Assembly (NCBI GenBank): GCA_031258895.1
Contig: JAIRMF010000138.1
Location: 1-15,302 of the forward strand
DNA from: Dysgonamonadaceae bacterium
GTDB lineage: Bacteria; Bacteroidota; Bacteroidia; Bacteroidales; Azobacteroidaceae
DNA length: 15,302 nucleotides
Direction: 5' to 3'
Notes under the pieces: model-generated
Databases searched by the model: none
What the model saw: the letters and a program-made list of their open reading frames with translations, nothing else
What the model was told of the DNA's origin: nothing
Shown: positions 7,322 to 14,009 of the stretch, one piece after another
Layout: every line of letters begins with the position of its first letter
How positions within the stretch are numbered: position 1 is the first letter of the stretch
Program-made: the position numbers and the translations under genes

Positions 7322-8068
7322 ATGGTCAGAATAAGATGTATTATTATACCGGTACTGTTTCTTTTAGCGCAAATTACGGTGCGGTCGGAAAACAGGTTTG
7401 AGCATCGTATCGTTGCCGGACTTAACTTTGGTGCGACAAGTCCCGGTAACATTCCGCCCGAAGTACGTAAAATCACAGCCTGGTATCCCCATTTCTCTTC
7501 GCAGCTCGGATACTGCATCATCTATAACACAGCAGGCAGGTGGGCGGTAAGTTCCGGCATTTCGTTAGATCATAAAGGTATGGGAGTAACCAACGAGGTG
7601 GAACATCTATATACCGAAGTTCGACTTGAAACCGGAGGCGATTACCTGAGCGGGTACTTTTCGGGTAAAAACAAGACTGATGTTAAGACGGCGTATATAA
7701 CCGTGCCGCTTTCGGTTCGATACAGGACAGGCAAACATTGGTGGCTGACGTGCGGCGGGTATGCCTCATATACCCATAGCGCTTCGCTTACGGGAAGTGT
7801 TTGGGACGGTTATCTGCGAACGCCGGACCCTACCGGGCCTGAAATTTTAATCAATAGCCGTGAAGAGGCGAGTTTTGACTTCGGCGGCGACGTCCGTGAC
7901 TTCGATTTCGGACTCTCTGTCGGCGGCGAGTACAGTATCAACAGCCGGTTCAAGGTTTTGGCGACGTTCAATCGGGGGCTGACCTCAATCCTTAAACGTA
8001 ACTTAAAAGCCATTCCGTTCAACATGTACAACATGTACCTGATGTTTGGAATGGCTTACCGGCTGTGA
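7322..8068 (+). CDS. Small outer-membrane beta-barrel protein (PorT-like)
   Basis: A 248-residue exported protein with a signal peptide (about residues 1-22, rich in I, V and L) and alternating hydrophobic/aromatic strands typical of 8- to 10-strand barrels: HRIVAGLNFGATSP, WYPHFSSQLGYCIIYN, KTAYITVPLSVRYRTGKHWWLTCGGY and NMYLMFGMAYRL. The closing aromatic-rich strand suits assembly by the BAM complex. It fits the 'outer membrane beta-barrel/PorT' family of Bacteroidota; no specific function can be read. The start at 7322 is chosen because the ATG at 7314 is out of frame and soon stops. It lies 11 bases after the PCMD lipoprotein and is presumably co-transcribed. Only 10 bases separate its stop from that of the converging lipoprotein gene. 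Confidence 0.75.
   Translation: MVRIRCIIIPVLFLLAQITVRSENRFEHRIVAGLNFGATSPGNIPPEVRKITAWYPHFSSQLGYCIIYNTAGRWAVSSGISLDHKGMGVTNEVEHLYTEVRLETGGDYLSGYFSGKNKTDVKTAYITVPLSVRYRTGKHWWLTCGGYASYTHSASLTGSVWDGYLRTPDPTGPEILINSREEASFDFGGDVRDFDFGLSVGGEYSINSRFKVLATFNRGLTSILKRNLKAIPFNMYNMYLMFGMAYRL
8007..8057. repeat. Perfect 10-bp inverted repeat at the end of the barrel gene
   Basis: AAGCCATTCC at 8007-8016 is the exact reverse complement of GGAATGGCTT at 8048-8057. The 31-base loop contains two copies of ACATGTAC. It lies within the last codons of the barrel gene at a convergent gene junction, so it could form a hairpin in either transcript. No T-run follows, so a terminator call is weak. Confidence 0.4.
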
Positions 8069-8078
8069 TTGTCCGTAG

Positions 8079-8942
8079 TTAGACGTTCACCCTGACAACA
8101 AGGTATTTCGTGAGACTCCAGAAGGTCTCGACGTCCAGGATATGGAGTTCGGTCTTTTTGTCGCCGTCTGTCACTAATTCGTACGAGCCGGCGGGATGTT
8201 TTGAGAGAAGTTCGGCTTTTTTGGCCAGCAGGGGAATAATTTTAAGTTCGTTACGGTTTTTCACCTTAATGAAATAATCTTTGTTGAATGTCGGGTTTAG
8301 TTGGCCTTGTTTGATGATCTGCTGTTCTTTCAGTTCTTTTGACGTTCCGTAGCAGTAATAGACTGTGGAAAGTTCCTGCCGCTGGGCTTTGATGATTTGC
8401 CGCTGTTCGTCGGATTGCGACCTCAGATCTTCGACGTCTTTTGCCAGGGCCGAGACGTTGGCGGTCAGGTTGGCGATTTGTTCGTCTTTCAGTTTGAGTT
8501 CCGTGCTGAGGGCAACCAGATTTTTTGTTTTGTTTTCGAGTTCTGTGCGTAGTCCGTCGACGGTTTTCTGCAGTTGTCCGGATTTCAGTGAGGATTTTTT
8601 CAGTTTTGATTCCAATTCTGTGATTTTATCCTTGTTTTTGATGAGGACGTCTGCGACGAACTGAATGTCGGAACGTACGCGTTTTTTTACCGACGGCGTT
8701 AATTCTCCGGGTGTATTTGACTGCACGTTTAGGTAGTTTTCCGCTTCTTTGATGCTGGCCAAGTTTTCTTCGATTTCGTTGAAGATGGCGACGATTTCTT
8801 CGAGTTCGGCCTGATTTTGTGCGTCGGCCAGCAGGAGGGAATCGTTTTGCGCTTTTAGAGCTTTGTACTCTGATGAATTTTTCCCGCAGGAGGCGATAAT
8901 TAATACCGCGATAATCATGATAAAAATAGATACTTTTTTCAT
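8079..8942 (-). CDS. Coiled-coil lipoprotein, Cbp1-like
   Basis: A 287-residue lipoprotein: signal peptide with lipobox IASC, acylated cysteine at residue 19. From about residue 25 to 210 it is almost entirely heptad-rich coiled coil (EYKALKAQNDSLLLADAQ, ITELESKLKKSSLKSGQLQ, TELKLKDEQIANLTANVSAL). A compact conserved C-terminal domain follows (VYYCYGTSKELKEQQIIKQG, NPTFNKDYFIKVKNRNELKIIPL). The architecture resembles the Bacteroides fragilis Cbp1 collagen-binding adhesin family, from memory; adhesin activity is not shown by the sequence, and an envelope structural role is equally possible. It starts 36 bases after the rsmI stop with no recognisable promoter between, so it is probably the last gene of that transcript. 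Confidence 0.7.
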   Translation of the reverse strand: MKKVSIFIMIIAVLIIASCGKNSSEYKALKAQNDSLLLADAQNQAELEEIVAIFNEIEENLASIKEAENYLNVQSNTPGELTPSVKKRVRSDIQFVADVLIKNKDKITELESKLKKSSLKSGQLQKTVDGLRTELENKTKNLVALSTELKLKDEQIANLTANVSALAKDVEDLRSQSDEQRQIIKAQRQELSTVYYCYGTSKELKEQQIIKQGQLNPTFNKDYFIKVKNRNELKIIPLLAKKAELLSKHPAGSYELVTDGDKKTELHILDVETFWSLTKYLVVRVNV

Positions 8943-8978
8943 TGTTTTAAAAATTTAGTTTATAATGTAATGCCTGTT

Positions 8979-9662
8979 TTAAAAGTTATTTCCCGCCACA
9001 ACGATAACGAATTCTCCGCGGGGTTCGTTTGTCTCGAAGTGTGCTGCAAGTTCGGCGATTGTGCCGCGTACCGTTTCCTCATAGATTTTGGATATTTCCC
9101 GCGAGACGGACGCTTTACGTTCTTTACCGAATGTTTCGGCAAATTGCATCAAAGTTTTTAGTACGCGGAACGGTGATTCGTAAAATATCATTGTGCGCGT
9201 TTCCGACTGTAATTCAAGAAGCCGTGTTTTTCGTCCTTTTTTGAGGGGCAAAAAGCCTTCGAACACAAAACGGTCGGTCGGTAAGCCGGAAACTGCGAGC
9301 GCAGGTACAAACGCGGTTGCGCCTGGCAGACATTCTATCGTGATATTTTGTTTTGCGCATTCGTGTACGAGCAGGAAGCCGGGATCGGAGATGGCGGGAG
9401 TGCCTGCGTCGGTTGCGAGGGCGGCTGTTTCCCCGTTTGTTATCCGTTTCACTATGTTTTTTACTGTTTGGTGTTCGTTGAATTTGTGGTGTGAGAGGGT
9501 TTTGTTTTTGACGTCGAAATGTTTCAAAAGATTGCCTGTTGTGCGGGTGTCCTCCGCCAGGACGAAGGACGCTTCTTTCAGAATCCTTATCGCTCTGGGC
9601 GTCATATCTTCCAGATTGCCCACCGGCGTTGGAACCAGATACAGTTTACCTTGACCCGTCAT
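8979..9662 (-). CDS. rsmI: 16S rRNA (cytidine(1402)-2'-O)-methyltransferase RsmI
   Basis: A 227-residue SAM-dependent methyltransferase that 2'-O-methylates C1402 in the decoding centre of 16S rRNA. It belongs to the tetrapyrrole-methylase fold. Family signatures in order are GKLYLVPTPVGNLEDMTPRA at 5-24, LAEDTRTTGNLL, ALATDAGTPAISDPGFLLV, ECLPGATAFVPALAVSGLP, FEGFLPLKKGRK, FYESPFRV and SREISKIYEET. The start is well fixed by the N-terminal PTPVGN motif. The C-terminus is short compared with enterobacterial RsmI (about 280 residues), which I take as normal for this phylum. It starts 3 bases after the stop of the conserved unknown gene and appears to be in an operon with it. Confidence 0.95.
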   Translation of the reverse strand: MTGQGKLYLVPTPVGNLEDMTPRAIRILKEASFVLAEDTRTTGNLLKHFDVKNKTLSHHKFNEHQTVKNIVKRITNGETAALATDAGTPAISDPGFLLVHECAKQNITIECLPGATAFVPALAVSGLPTDRFVFEGFLPLKKGRKTRLLELQSETRTMIFYESPFRVLKTLMQFAETFGKERKASVSREISKIYEETVRGTIAELAAHFETNEPRGEFVIVVAGNNF

Positions 9663-9665
9663 AAT

Positions 9666-10208
9666 TTATTTGAGATGTTTTTCGAGCAGTTCGCGCAAAG
9701 CCGCGCCGGCTTCCGTTTCCAAGTTTATGTGGAATGTTTCGTCGAGAAAATCAACCGCTTCCGCTACGGTTTTGCATGAGCCGATGTGATTGAATGCTTT
9801 GTTCATTGTTTCCCTGTTGTCGTCGAACAGTTCCCGTGCGAACATAAACCGCTGATTGAGCGTGAGCGACCGGTTGAGATCGGCGGCATATACCTTTCGG
9901 ACAATCACGTCGCCGAGAATATTTTTGTGAGGCTCGCCGGCCGGCGGTACGGTATCGGAAATTTCCGCAGGTTTTTTTGCCGTTTCCTGTTCCTTCAGTT
10001 TTTCCTCGCTTTTTTGCAGATGTTCGCTCATTTGCCGCAGTTGGGCGGATTCGACTGCGAACACGTCTTTTTTCAGCGCATCGAGCCGATCCATATTCTC
10101 GCTGAAGAAGGAAAGCGGGATAATTTCGCTGTCTTTGACCGCCTGGAACGATTGTTTGAGTTCGGCGATTTGGGAGAGGCAGGATTCTATTTCGGTTTTG
10201 TAAGCCAT
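9666..10208 (-). CDS. Conserved protein of unknown function next to rsmI
   Basis: A 180-residue protein without signal peptide or membrane segment, so probably cytoplasmic. Residues of about 1-85 are charged and helical, likely coiled coil. A Pro/Ala-rich linker follows (PAEISDTVPPAGEP). A conserved-looking C-terminal block (about 95-180) contains DLNRSLTLNQRFMFARELFDDN, resembling the 'SLNDRFRFRRELF' block I recall from unnamed Bacteroidota proteins of this type. No catalytic motif is visible, and no function is assigned. It is the first gene of the leftward group, with rsmI 3 bases downstream. Confidence 0.75.
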   Translation of the reverse strand: MAYKTEIESCLSQIAELKQSFQAVKDSEIIPLSFFSENMDRLDALKKDVFAVESAQLRQMSEHLQKSEEKLKEQETAKKPAEISDTVPPAGEPHKNILGDVIVRKVYAADLNRSLTLNQRFMFARELFDDNRETMNKAFNHIGSCKTVAEAVDFLDETFHINLETEAGAALRELLEKHLK

Positions 10209-10227
10209 TTCGAAAAATTCAACTGTG

Positions 10228-10257
10228 CGAAGTTAAGCAAAAAATCCGTTCGTTGAA
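10228..10257 (-). promoter_or_regulatory. Likely promoter of the unknown gene-rsmI-lipoprotein group
   Basis: On the minus strand, TAACTTCG at 10235-10228 differs from TAnnTTTG at one base. A TTC (instead of TTG) lies 19 bases upstream at 10257-10255. Each box has one mismatch and the spacing is right. The ATG is at 10208. Confidence 0.4.
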
Positions 10258-10357
10258 TAAAAAAGCATGTTTTTGTTATAATTTGAAAGAACGGCGGCGG
10301 ATATGGGCGACTTTCCCGTCCGCTTCACTCCAAAGAAAATTTTTTAAAGAACTCAAG

Positions 10358-10398
10358 GTCTTTTAAACCCTCAATGATTTTTTAAAAAGACTTTTTTT
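10358..10398 (+). terminator. AT-rich stem-loop with T-run, terminator-like
   Basis: GTCTTTTAAA at 10358-10367 pairs with TTTAAAAAGAC at 10381-10391 with one bulge, and is followed by seven T at 10392-10398. It has terminator form for rightward transcription, but no rightward gene precedes it. It may act as a backstop between the two leftward transcripts or be a by-product of the AT-rich repeats. Confidence 0.3.
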
Positions 10399-10415
10399 CA
10401 ATGGAAGAATCCCCC

Positions 10416-10625
10416 AACGGAGTTAGGGGCGACTTCAACGGAGTTAGGGGCGACTTCAGCGGTATGGAAGAAGCCCCTAATGGAGTTTAAGAATCCCCTA
10501 ATGGAGTTGGGTAAGACAGTAATAGAGTTAAAGAAGCCTCAAAAGAAAAATCATTAAAGCCCTTAAGGAATTTAATGACCTTAAAGACTTTAAAAGAAAG
10601 CTCAAATGGAGTTGAAAAAAACCTT
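10416..10625. repeat. Degenerate 21-bp periodic repeat array
   Basis: Units start at 10416, 10437, 10458, 10479, 10500 and 10521. Less similar ones continue in the same 21-base register at 10542, 10563, 10584 and 10605. The first two are identical (GGAGTTAGGGGCGACTTC core); later ones follow AATGGAGTT...CCCCT. A further diverged copy of the GGGCGACTT core lies at 10305-10313. In the first units the frame from 10401 encodes NGVRGDF heptapeptides; stops appear from 10488 onward, so as a whole the array is not coding today. Confidence 0.8.
10551..10578 (-). terminator. Rho-independent terminator of riboflavin synthase gene
   Basis: TCATTAAA at 10551-10558 is the exact reverse complement of TTTAATGA at 10571-10578, and the 12-base loop contains CCTTAAGG. 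On the minus strand the stem is followed by TTTTTCTTTT. It lies 47 bases past the ribE stop and is built within the repeat array. The stem is AT-rich, so its strength is uncertain. Confidence 0.5.
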
Positions 10626-11230
10626 TACAGGTAATAACGGTTGAGTTTGCCGATATACTTTCCGATAATGTCAAACTCAATGTTCACCGTCGTTCCCGCC
10701 TCTATACGGTGGAAATTGGTGTACTTGTAAGTGTAGGGAATGATCGCCACCCGGAAACTATTGTCTCTGGAATTGCAGACCGTCAGACTGACGCCGTTTA
10801 CGCAAACCGAGCCTTTTTCGACCGTCATGTAGCCCTGCCGTGCCATTTCTTTGTCGAATGCATATTCAAAAGTAAAATACCAGCTGCCGGCAGACTCCTC
10901 AACCTGTGTGCATACCGCAGTCTGATCCACATGACCCTGAACAATATGCCCGTCCAACCGCCCGTTCATAATCATGCTCCGCTCTAAGTTTACCTCGTCC
11001 CCGACTTTAAGCAACCCGAGATTGGACCGTAAAAGAGTCTCCTTTACCGCAGTCACGGTGTAAACGCCGCCCCTGATCGAGGTCACAGTGAGGCAAACAC
11101 CGTTATGCGACACGCTCTGATCGATTTTCAATTCATCGGCAAACGAACAACAAAGACTTATATTAAGATTGTCACGGTCGGCAGCGAGCGCCGTGACTTT
11201 TGCCGCTTCTTCAACTATTCCCGAAAACAT
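10625..11230 (-). CDS. ribE: Riboflavin synthase alpha subunit
   Basis: A 201-residue cytoplasmic enzyme that dismutates two 6,7-dimethyl-8-ribityllumazine molecules to riboflavin and the pyrimidinedione, the last step of riboflavin synthesis. It has the N-terminal MFSGIVEEAAKV signature (usually MFTGIVE) and two tandem lumazine-binding barrels, about residues 1-96 and 97-190. Their paired motifs are SHNGVCLTVTSI and VNGVSLTVCNS. NLERSMIMNGRLDGHIVQGHVD lies at the domain junction. The C-terminal helix ends VNIEFDIIGKYIGKL. The length is standard. The gene stands alone with its own -7 box and terminator; no FMN riboswitch is seen. The symbol ribE follows common usage (ribC or ribB in other naming schemes). 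Confidence 0.95.
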   Translation of the reverse strand: MFSGIVEEAAKVTALAADRDNLNISLCCSFADELKIDQSVSHNGVCLTVTSIRGGVYTVTAVKETLLRSNLGLLKVGDEVNLERSMIMNGRLDGHIVQGHVDQTAVCTQVEESAGSWYFTFEYAFDKEMARQGYMTVEKGSVCVNGVSLTVCNSRDNSFRVAIIPYTYKYTNFHRIEAGTTVNIEFDIIGKYIGKLNRYYL

Positions 11231-11263
11231 CGTGATTTATATAATTTAATTTAAAATGGAGAA

Positions 11264-11271
11264 CAAAGGTA
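11264..11271 (-). promoter_or_regulatory. -7 box of the ribE promoter
   Basis: On the minus strand TACCTTTG (11271-11264) is an exact match to TAnnTTTG, 33 bases before the ribE ATG at 11230. No TTG is found at 18-20 bases upstream, so the -33 element is weak or absent. Confidence 0.6.
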
Positions 11272-11302
11272 ACGAAAAAAACACAACCGCCGCATATTAA
11301 CG

Positions 11303-11329
11303 ACCGGGGCAAAAAAACGCCCGTCCGGT
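11303..11329. repeat. GC-rich inverted repeat between divergent ribE and rbfA promoters
   Basis: ACCGG at 11303-11307 pairs with CCGGT at 11325-11329, and GGC at 11308-11310 can pair with GCC at 11319-11321 around an A-rich loop, leaving a three-base bulge. It lies upstream of both promoters, so it should not be in either mRNA. It could be a protein-binding site or structural DNA; no function is assigned. Confidence 0.35.
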
Positions 11330-11406
11330 TCATCGCACGGCGACCGCAATCGGAAGCGTCTCTAAGAACGGTGACCGGGCAATTTCCGAATTATAGGTAT
11401 TATTGT

Positions 11407-11414
11407 TACTTTTG
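11407..11414 (+). promoter_or_regulatory. -7 box of the rbfA promoter, very close to the ATG
   Basis: TACTTTTG matches TAnnTTTG exactly. Only four bases separate it from the ATG at 11419, which places the expected transcription start at or beside the start codon. A -33 TTG is not clear. Confidence 0.6.
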
Positions 11415-11418
11415 TACC

Positions 11419-11778
11419 ATGAACAATACAAGATTACAGAAAATTGAGCGGATGTTGCAGAAAGATCTGGGAGAAATTTTCAGACTGCAAACGCAGCGGA
11501 TGAATGGTGTGCTGGTGTCCGTAACCAAAGTGCGGATAAGCCCCGACCTGAGCTTGGCAAAGGGGTATCTGAGCGTTTTCCCTTCGGAAAAAAGCATCGA
11601 AATCATCACAAACATCAACAAAAACAAAAAAGCCGTCCGGTACGAGCTCGGAATACGCATCGGTAAACAGGTCAGAAAAGTACCGGAGCTTGTTTTTTAT
11701 AACGACGACTCGATAGATTACATCGAAAACATAGACCGGTTGCTAAAACAGGACGCCGAAAAAACATCTCGCCTGTGA
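11419..11778 (+). CDS. rbfA: Ribosome-binding factor A
   Basis: A 119-residue KH-fold protein that binds the 30S subunit and helps mature the 5' end of 16S rRNA. Typical features are the opening RLQKIERMLQKDLGEIF, the VTKVRISPDLSLAKGYLSVF strand-helix unit (DLS-A-VY/YVSVF in the family), VRYELGIRIGKQVRKVPELVFYNDDSIDY, and a short C-terminal helix. The frame is open upstream to an ATG at 11371, but the family begins at MNNTRLQKIE, and the -7 box at 11407-11414 lies inside the longer version, so 11419 is used. The stop overlaps the next gene's GTG by 4 bases (GTGA), implying coupled translation with the permease gene. Confidence 0.93.
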   Translation: MNNTRLQKIERMLQKDLGEIFRLQTQRMNGVLVSVTKVRISPDLSLAKGYLSVFPSEKSIEIITNINKNKKAVRYELGIRIGKQVRKVPELVFYNDDSIDYIENIDRLLKQDAEKTSRL

Positions 11779-13001
11779 GCTTTCCGTTTTACATAGCCAA
11801 ACGGTATCTTTTTTCAAAGAAATCGCACAACGCAATCAACATTATCTCCATGATTTCGGTTTGCGGGGTCGCGGTGGCTACCTTATCGACGGTATGTATC
11901 CTCTCCGTGCTCAACGGGTTTAGCGATATGGTCGCCGATATGTTCGGCGCTTTTGACCCCGAACTGAAAATAACGCCCGTACACGGCAAAAGGTTCGATC
12001 CGACCGTCGAACCTTTTCTCAAAATCAAATCCCTGCCGGAAATCAATGCCGTAGCGGAAAGCATTGAGGACAATGTCCTGCTCAACTACGGCGATCGACA
12101 GGTACCGGCCGTGCTAAAAGGCGTTAGCGCTAACTATACTTCGCTGACCGGAATCGCATCAATACTGCTGGACGGTAATACCGTTCTGACGGCAGGCGGA
12201 AGTTATTACGGCCTGCTCGGAGTCAATCTTGCCAATTCCCTCGGAGTCAATGCGGCTTTCGCCCATCCTATGGAAGTCTATGCGCCCAGACGTGAAGGCA
12301 GTATCAGCGTCAATCTTGCCAATCCCGCGTCGTCCTACAACAAAGAATATATTTTTATCGGCGGTGTTTTTCAGGTCAAACAGATGAAGTATGACGGGAA
12401 TTACCTGATCGCTCCGATCGAGGCGGCCAGGAAACTGTTTGACGGCAGAAACGAGGTCAGCGCCCTTGAAATACAATTAAAACAGGGCGTCTCACCGAGT
12501 AAAATTCAAGCGAAAATAAGGAATATCACCGGTCATGATTTCGATGTAAAGAATCGTTACGAACAACAGGAAGAGTCGTTCAGGATGATAAACATCGAGA
12601 AATGGGTTTCGTTCCTCCTGCTGTGTTTTATTCTTCTTATCGCGACATTCAACATTATCGGATCGATTTCGATGCTTATCATAGACAAACAGGCCGATGT
12701 TGTAATCTTTCGCAATCTGGGCATGGATAACCGCTCGATTTCCCGTATTTTCTTTTTCGAAGGCTGGTTGATTTCAGCGCTTGGAGTTGTTGTAGGAATT
12801 GTTGTGGGGGTTTTGCTTTGTCTGATCCAGCAGCATTTCGGACTGTTGAAGCTCGGCTCCGAAGGCAGTTTTTCCATAGTCGCCTATCCGGTATCCGTTT
12901 CCGGCGTCGACCTGTTTTTTATAGCGCTTTCGGCGCTTGTTACCTGTTTCTTCTCCGTATTTTATCCGGTCAGATACTTGTCAAAGAAATGGCTGGCTTA
13001 G
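11775..13001 (+). CDS. LolC/LolE-type ABC transporter permease
   Basis: A 408-residue inner-membrane permease of the MacB/FtsX superfamily, lipoprotein-releasing LolC/E type. One membrane segment lies near residues 20-45 (INIISMISVCGVAVATLSTV). A large periplasmic MacB-like domain follows (about 46-270). Three C-terminal membrane segments lie at about 276-302, 328-350 and 373-396. The cytoplasmic loop with LIIDKQADVVIFRNLGMDNRSISRIF is the usual coupling segment to the LolD ATPase. In Gram-negatives the complex extracts outer-membrane lipoproteins from the inner membrane; this is the family role, not shown here. The GTG start at 11775 is chosen because no in-frame ATG exists before the conserved FPFYIAKRYLFSKKSHNAIN segment. 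No lolD ATPase gene is nearby. Confidence 0.88.
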   Translation: MSFPFYIAKRYLFSKKSHNAINIISMISVCGVAVATLSTVCILSVLNGFSDMVADMFGAFDPELKITPVHGKRFDPTVEPFLKIKSLPEINAVAESIEDNVLLNYGDRQVPAVLKGVSANYTSLTGIASILLDGNTVLTAGGSYYGLLGVNLANSLGVNAAFAHPMEVYAPRREGSISVNLANPASSYNKEYIFIGGVFQVKQMKYDGNYLIAPIEAARKLFDGRNEVSALEIQLKQGVSPSKIQAKIRNITGHDFDVKNRYEQQEESFRMINIEKWVSFLLLCFILLIATFNIIGSISMLIIDKQADVVIFRNLGMDNRSISRIFFFEGWLISALGVVVGIVVGVLLCLIQQHFGLLKLGSEGSFSIVAYPVSVSGVDLFFIALSALVTCFFSVFYPVRYLSKKWLA

Positions 13002-13010
13002 AGACGCTGT

Positions 13011-13041
13011 TTTGCCGGTAAGGGGAAAAGATGTATTTTTG
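13011..13041 (+). promoter_or_regulatory. Promoter of the glycosyltransferase gene
   Basis: TTTG at 13011-13014, a 19-base spacer, and TATTTTTG at 13034-13041 give an exact Bacteroidota-type promoter. The ATG is at 13062, so the leader is about 15 bases. It begins 10 bases after the permease stop, giving the glycosyltransferase its own transcription. Confidence 0.8.
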
Positions 13042-13061
13042 CCTGTATTTTATTTGGTTAT

Positions 13062-14009
13062 ATGGATATTTCTGTTGTAATACCCCTGTATAATGAGGCG
13101 GAATCATTGCCGGAGCTTTACGAATGGATTGCCCGTGTGACGTCGGCGAACGGTTTTTCGTATGAAGTAATATTTGTTGATGACGGGAGTTCGGACGGTT
13201 CCTGGGATATCATTTCTTCGTTGGCAGAGAAGCACAGTGAGGTTAAGGGCATACGTTTCGGGCGCAACTATGGCAAGTCGCCTGCGCTTCAATACGGTTT
13301 TGAGAAGGCGACGGGCGATGTAGTCATCACGATGGATGCGGATTTGCAGGACAGTCCGGATGAGATTCCGGGTCTTTACCGGATGATTGTCGAAGACGGT
13401 TTTCATTTGGTTTCAGGCTGGAAGAAGAAGCGTCACGATCCTTTCAGCAAGACTTTTCCTACCCGTCTTTTCAATGCCACGGTACGTTTATTTTCGGGTA
13501 TCGAGTTACACGATTTCAACTGCGGACTGAAGGCCTACCGTTGTCAGGTTGTGAAGAACATAGAGATCTACAACGAAATGCACCGATTGATTCCGTATAT
13601 GGCCAAAAACGCGGGATTTGAGCGTATCGGCGAGAAGGTTGTCAGGCATCGGGCGAGGAAATACGGTTCGACGAAGTTCGGTTTTAATCGTTTTGTGAAC
13701 GGTTATCTGGATTTGTTCACGCTTTGGTTTCTCTCGAAGTTCGGCAAGAAGCCGATGCATTTTTTTGGTTTGGCCGGCAGTTTGATGTTTTTCATTGGTT
13801 TCATTGCGGTTTTGATCACCGGCGGGACTAAGCTTTACTGTTTATGGAAAGGTTATCCTGCGCCTCTTGTCACGTCCTCGCCGTATTTTTACATCTCGCT
13901 CTCGTGTATGATTATCGGTTCACAGCTTTTTCTTTCCGGTTTTATTGGGGAATTGATTTCGCGCAGTTCGTCCGATCGCAACCGTTATCTTGTTGTCGGA
14001 GAGATTTAG
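13062..14009 (+). CDS. Family 2 glycosyltransferase, polyprenol-phosphate sugar transferase type
   Basis: A 315-residue membrane-anchored GT2 enzyme of the dolichol-phosphate-mannose synthase/GtrB/ArnC type, which moves a sugar from a nucleotide donor to polyprenyl phosphate on the cytoplasmic face. The GT-A domain (about 1-225) shows SVVIPLYNEAESLPELY at 4-20, VDDGSSDGSW at 39-48, the metal-binding DAD in MDADLQDSPDEIP at 91-103, DFNCGLKAYR at 151-160 and RKYGSTKFGFNRF at 199-211. Two C-terminal membrane helices lie at about 234-254 and 275-299. Donor and acceptor cannot be told from sequence; glucosyl or 4-amino-arabinosyl-type roles in envelope decoration are possible. Its TAG overlaps the converging gene's stop by two bases. 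Confidence 0.92.
   Translation: MDISVVIPLYNEAESLPELYEWIARVTSANGFSYEVIFVDDGSSDGSWDIISSLAEKHSEVKGIRFGRNYGKSPALQYGFEKATGDVVITMDADLQDSPDEIPGLYRMIVEDGFHLVSGWKKKRHDPFSKTFPTRLFNATVRLFSGIELHDFNCGLKAYRCQVVKNIEIYNEMHRLIPYMAKNAGFERIGEKVVRHRARKYGSTKFGFNRFVNGYLDLFTLWFLSKFGKKPMHFFGLAGSLMFFIGFIAVLITGGTKLYCLWKGYPAPLVTSSPYFYISLSCMIIGSQLFLSGFIGELISRSSSDRNRYLVVGEI

Larger units (their letters stand above)
10209..10624. other. Gene-free intergenic region, 416 bases
   Basis: This region holds the upstream region of the leftward unknown gene, a GC-rich imperfect hairpin (10297-10323, arms GCGGA and TCCGC), AT-rich stem-loops, and a 21-bp periodic repeat array from about 10416 to the riboflavin synthase stop. The longest open frame in the array (10401-10490, 29 codons plus stop) consists of repeat units and is not called a gene. 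Confidence 0.7.

Noticed and set aside
9193..9654. Rightward ORF of 153 codons antisense to rsmI
   Set aside because: rsmI on the other strand has all family motifs; this frame has none.
9786..10256. Rightward ORF of 156 codons, Phe-rich
   Set aside because: Antisense of the conserved unknown protein; composition (Phe/Cys/Val-rich) is typical of a reverse-strand shadow of a Glu/Lys-rich helical gene.
10416..10625. CRISPR array or coding gene in the 10.4 kb repeats
   Set aside because: No spacers separate the units, and stops interrupt the heptad frame after 29 codons.
11231..11418. FMN (RFN) riboswitch upstream of riboflavin synthase
   Set aside because: The ribE leader is only about 25-30 bases from its -7 box to the ATG and lacks the conserved RFN helices; the nearby GC-rich hairpin lies upstream of the promoter.
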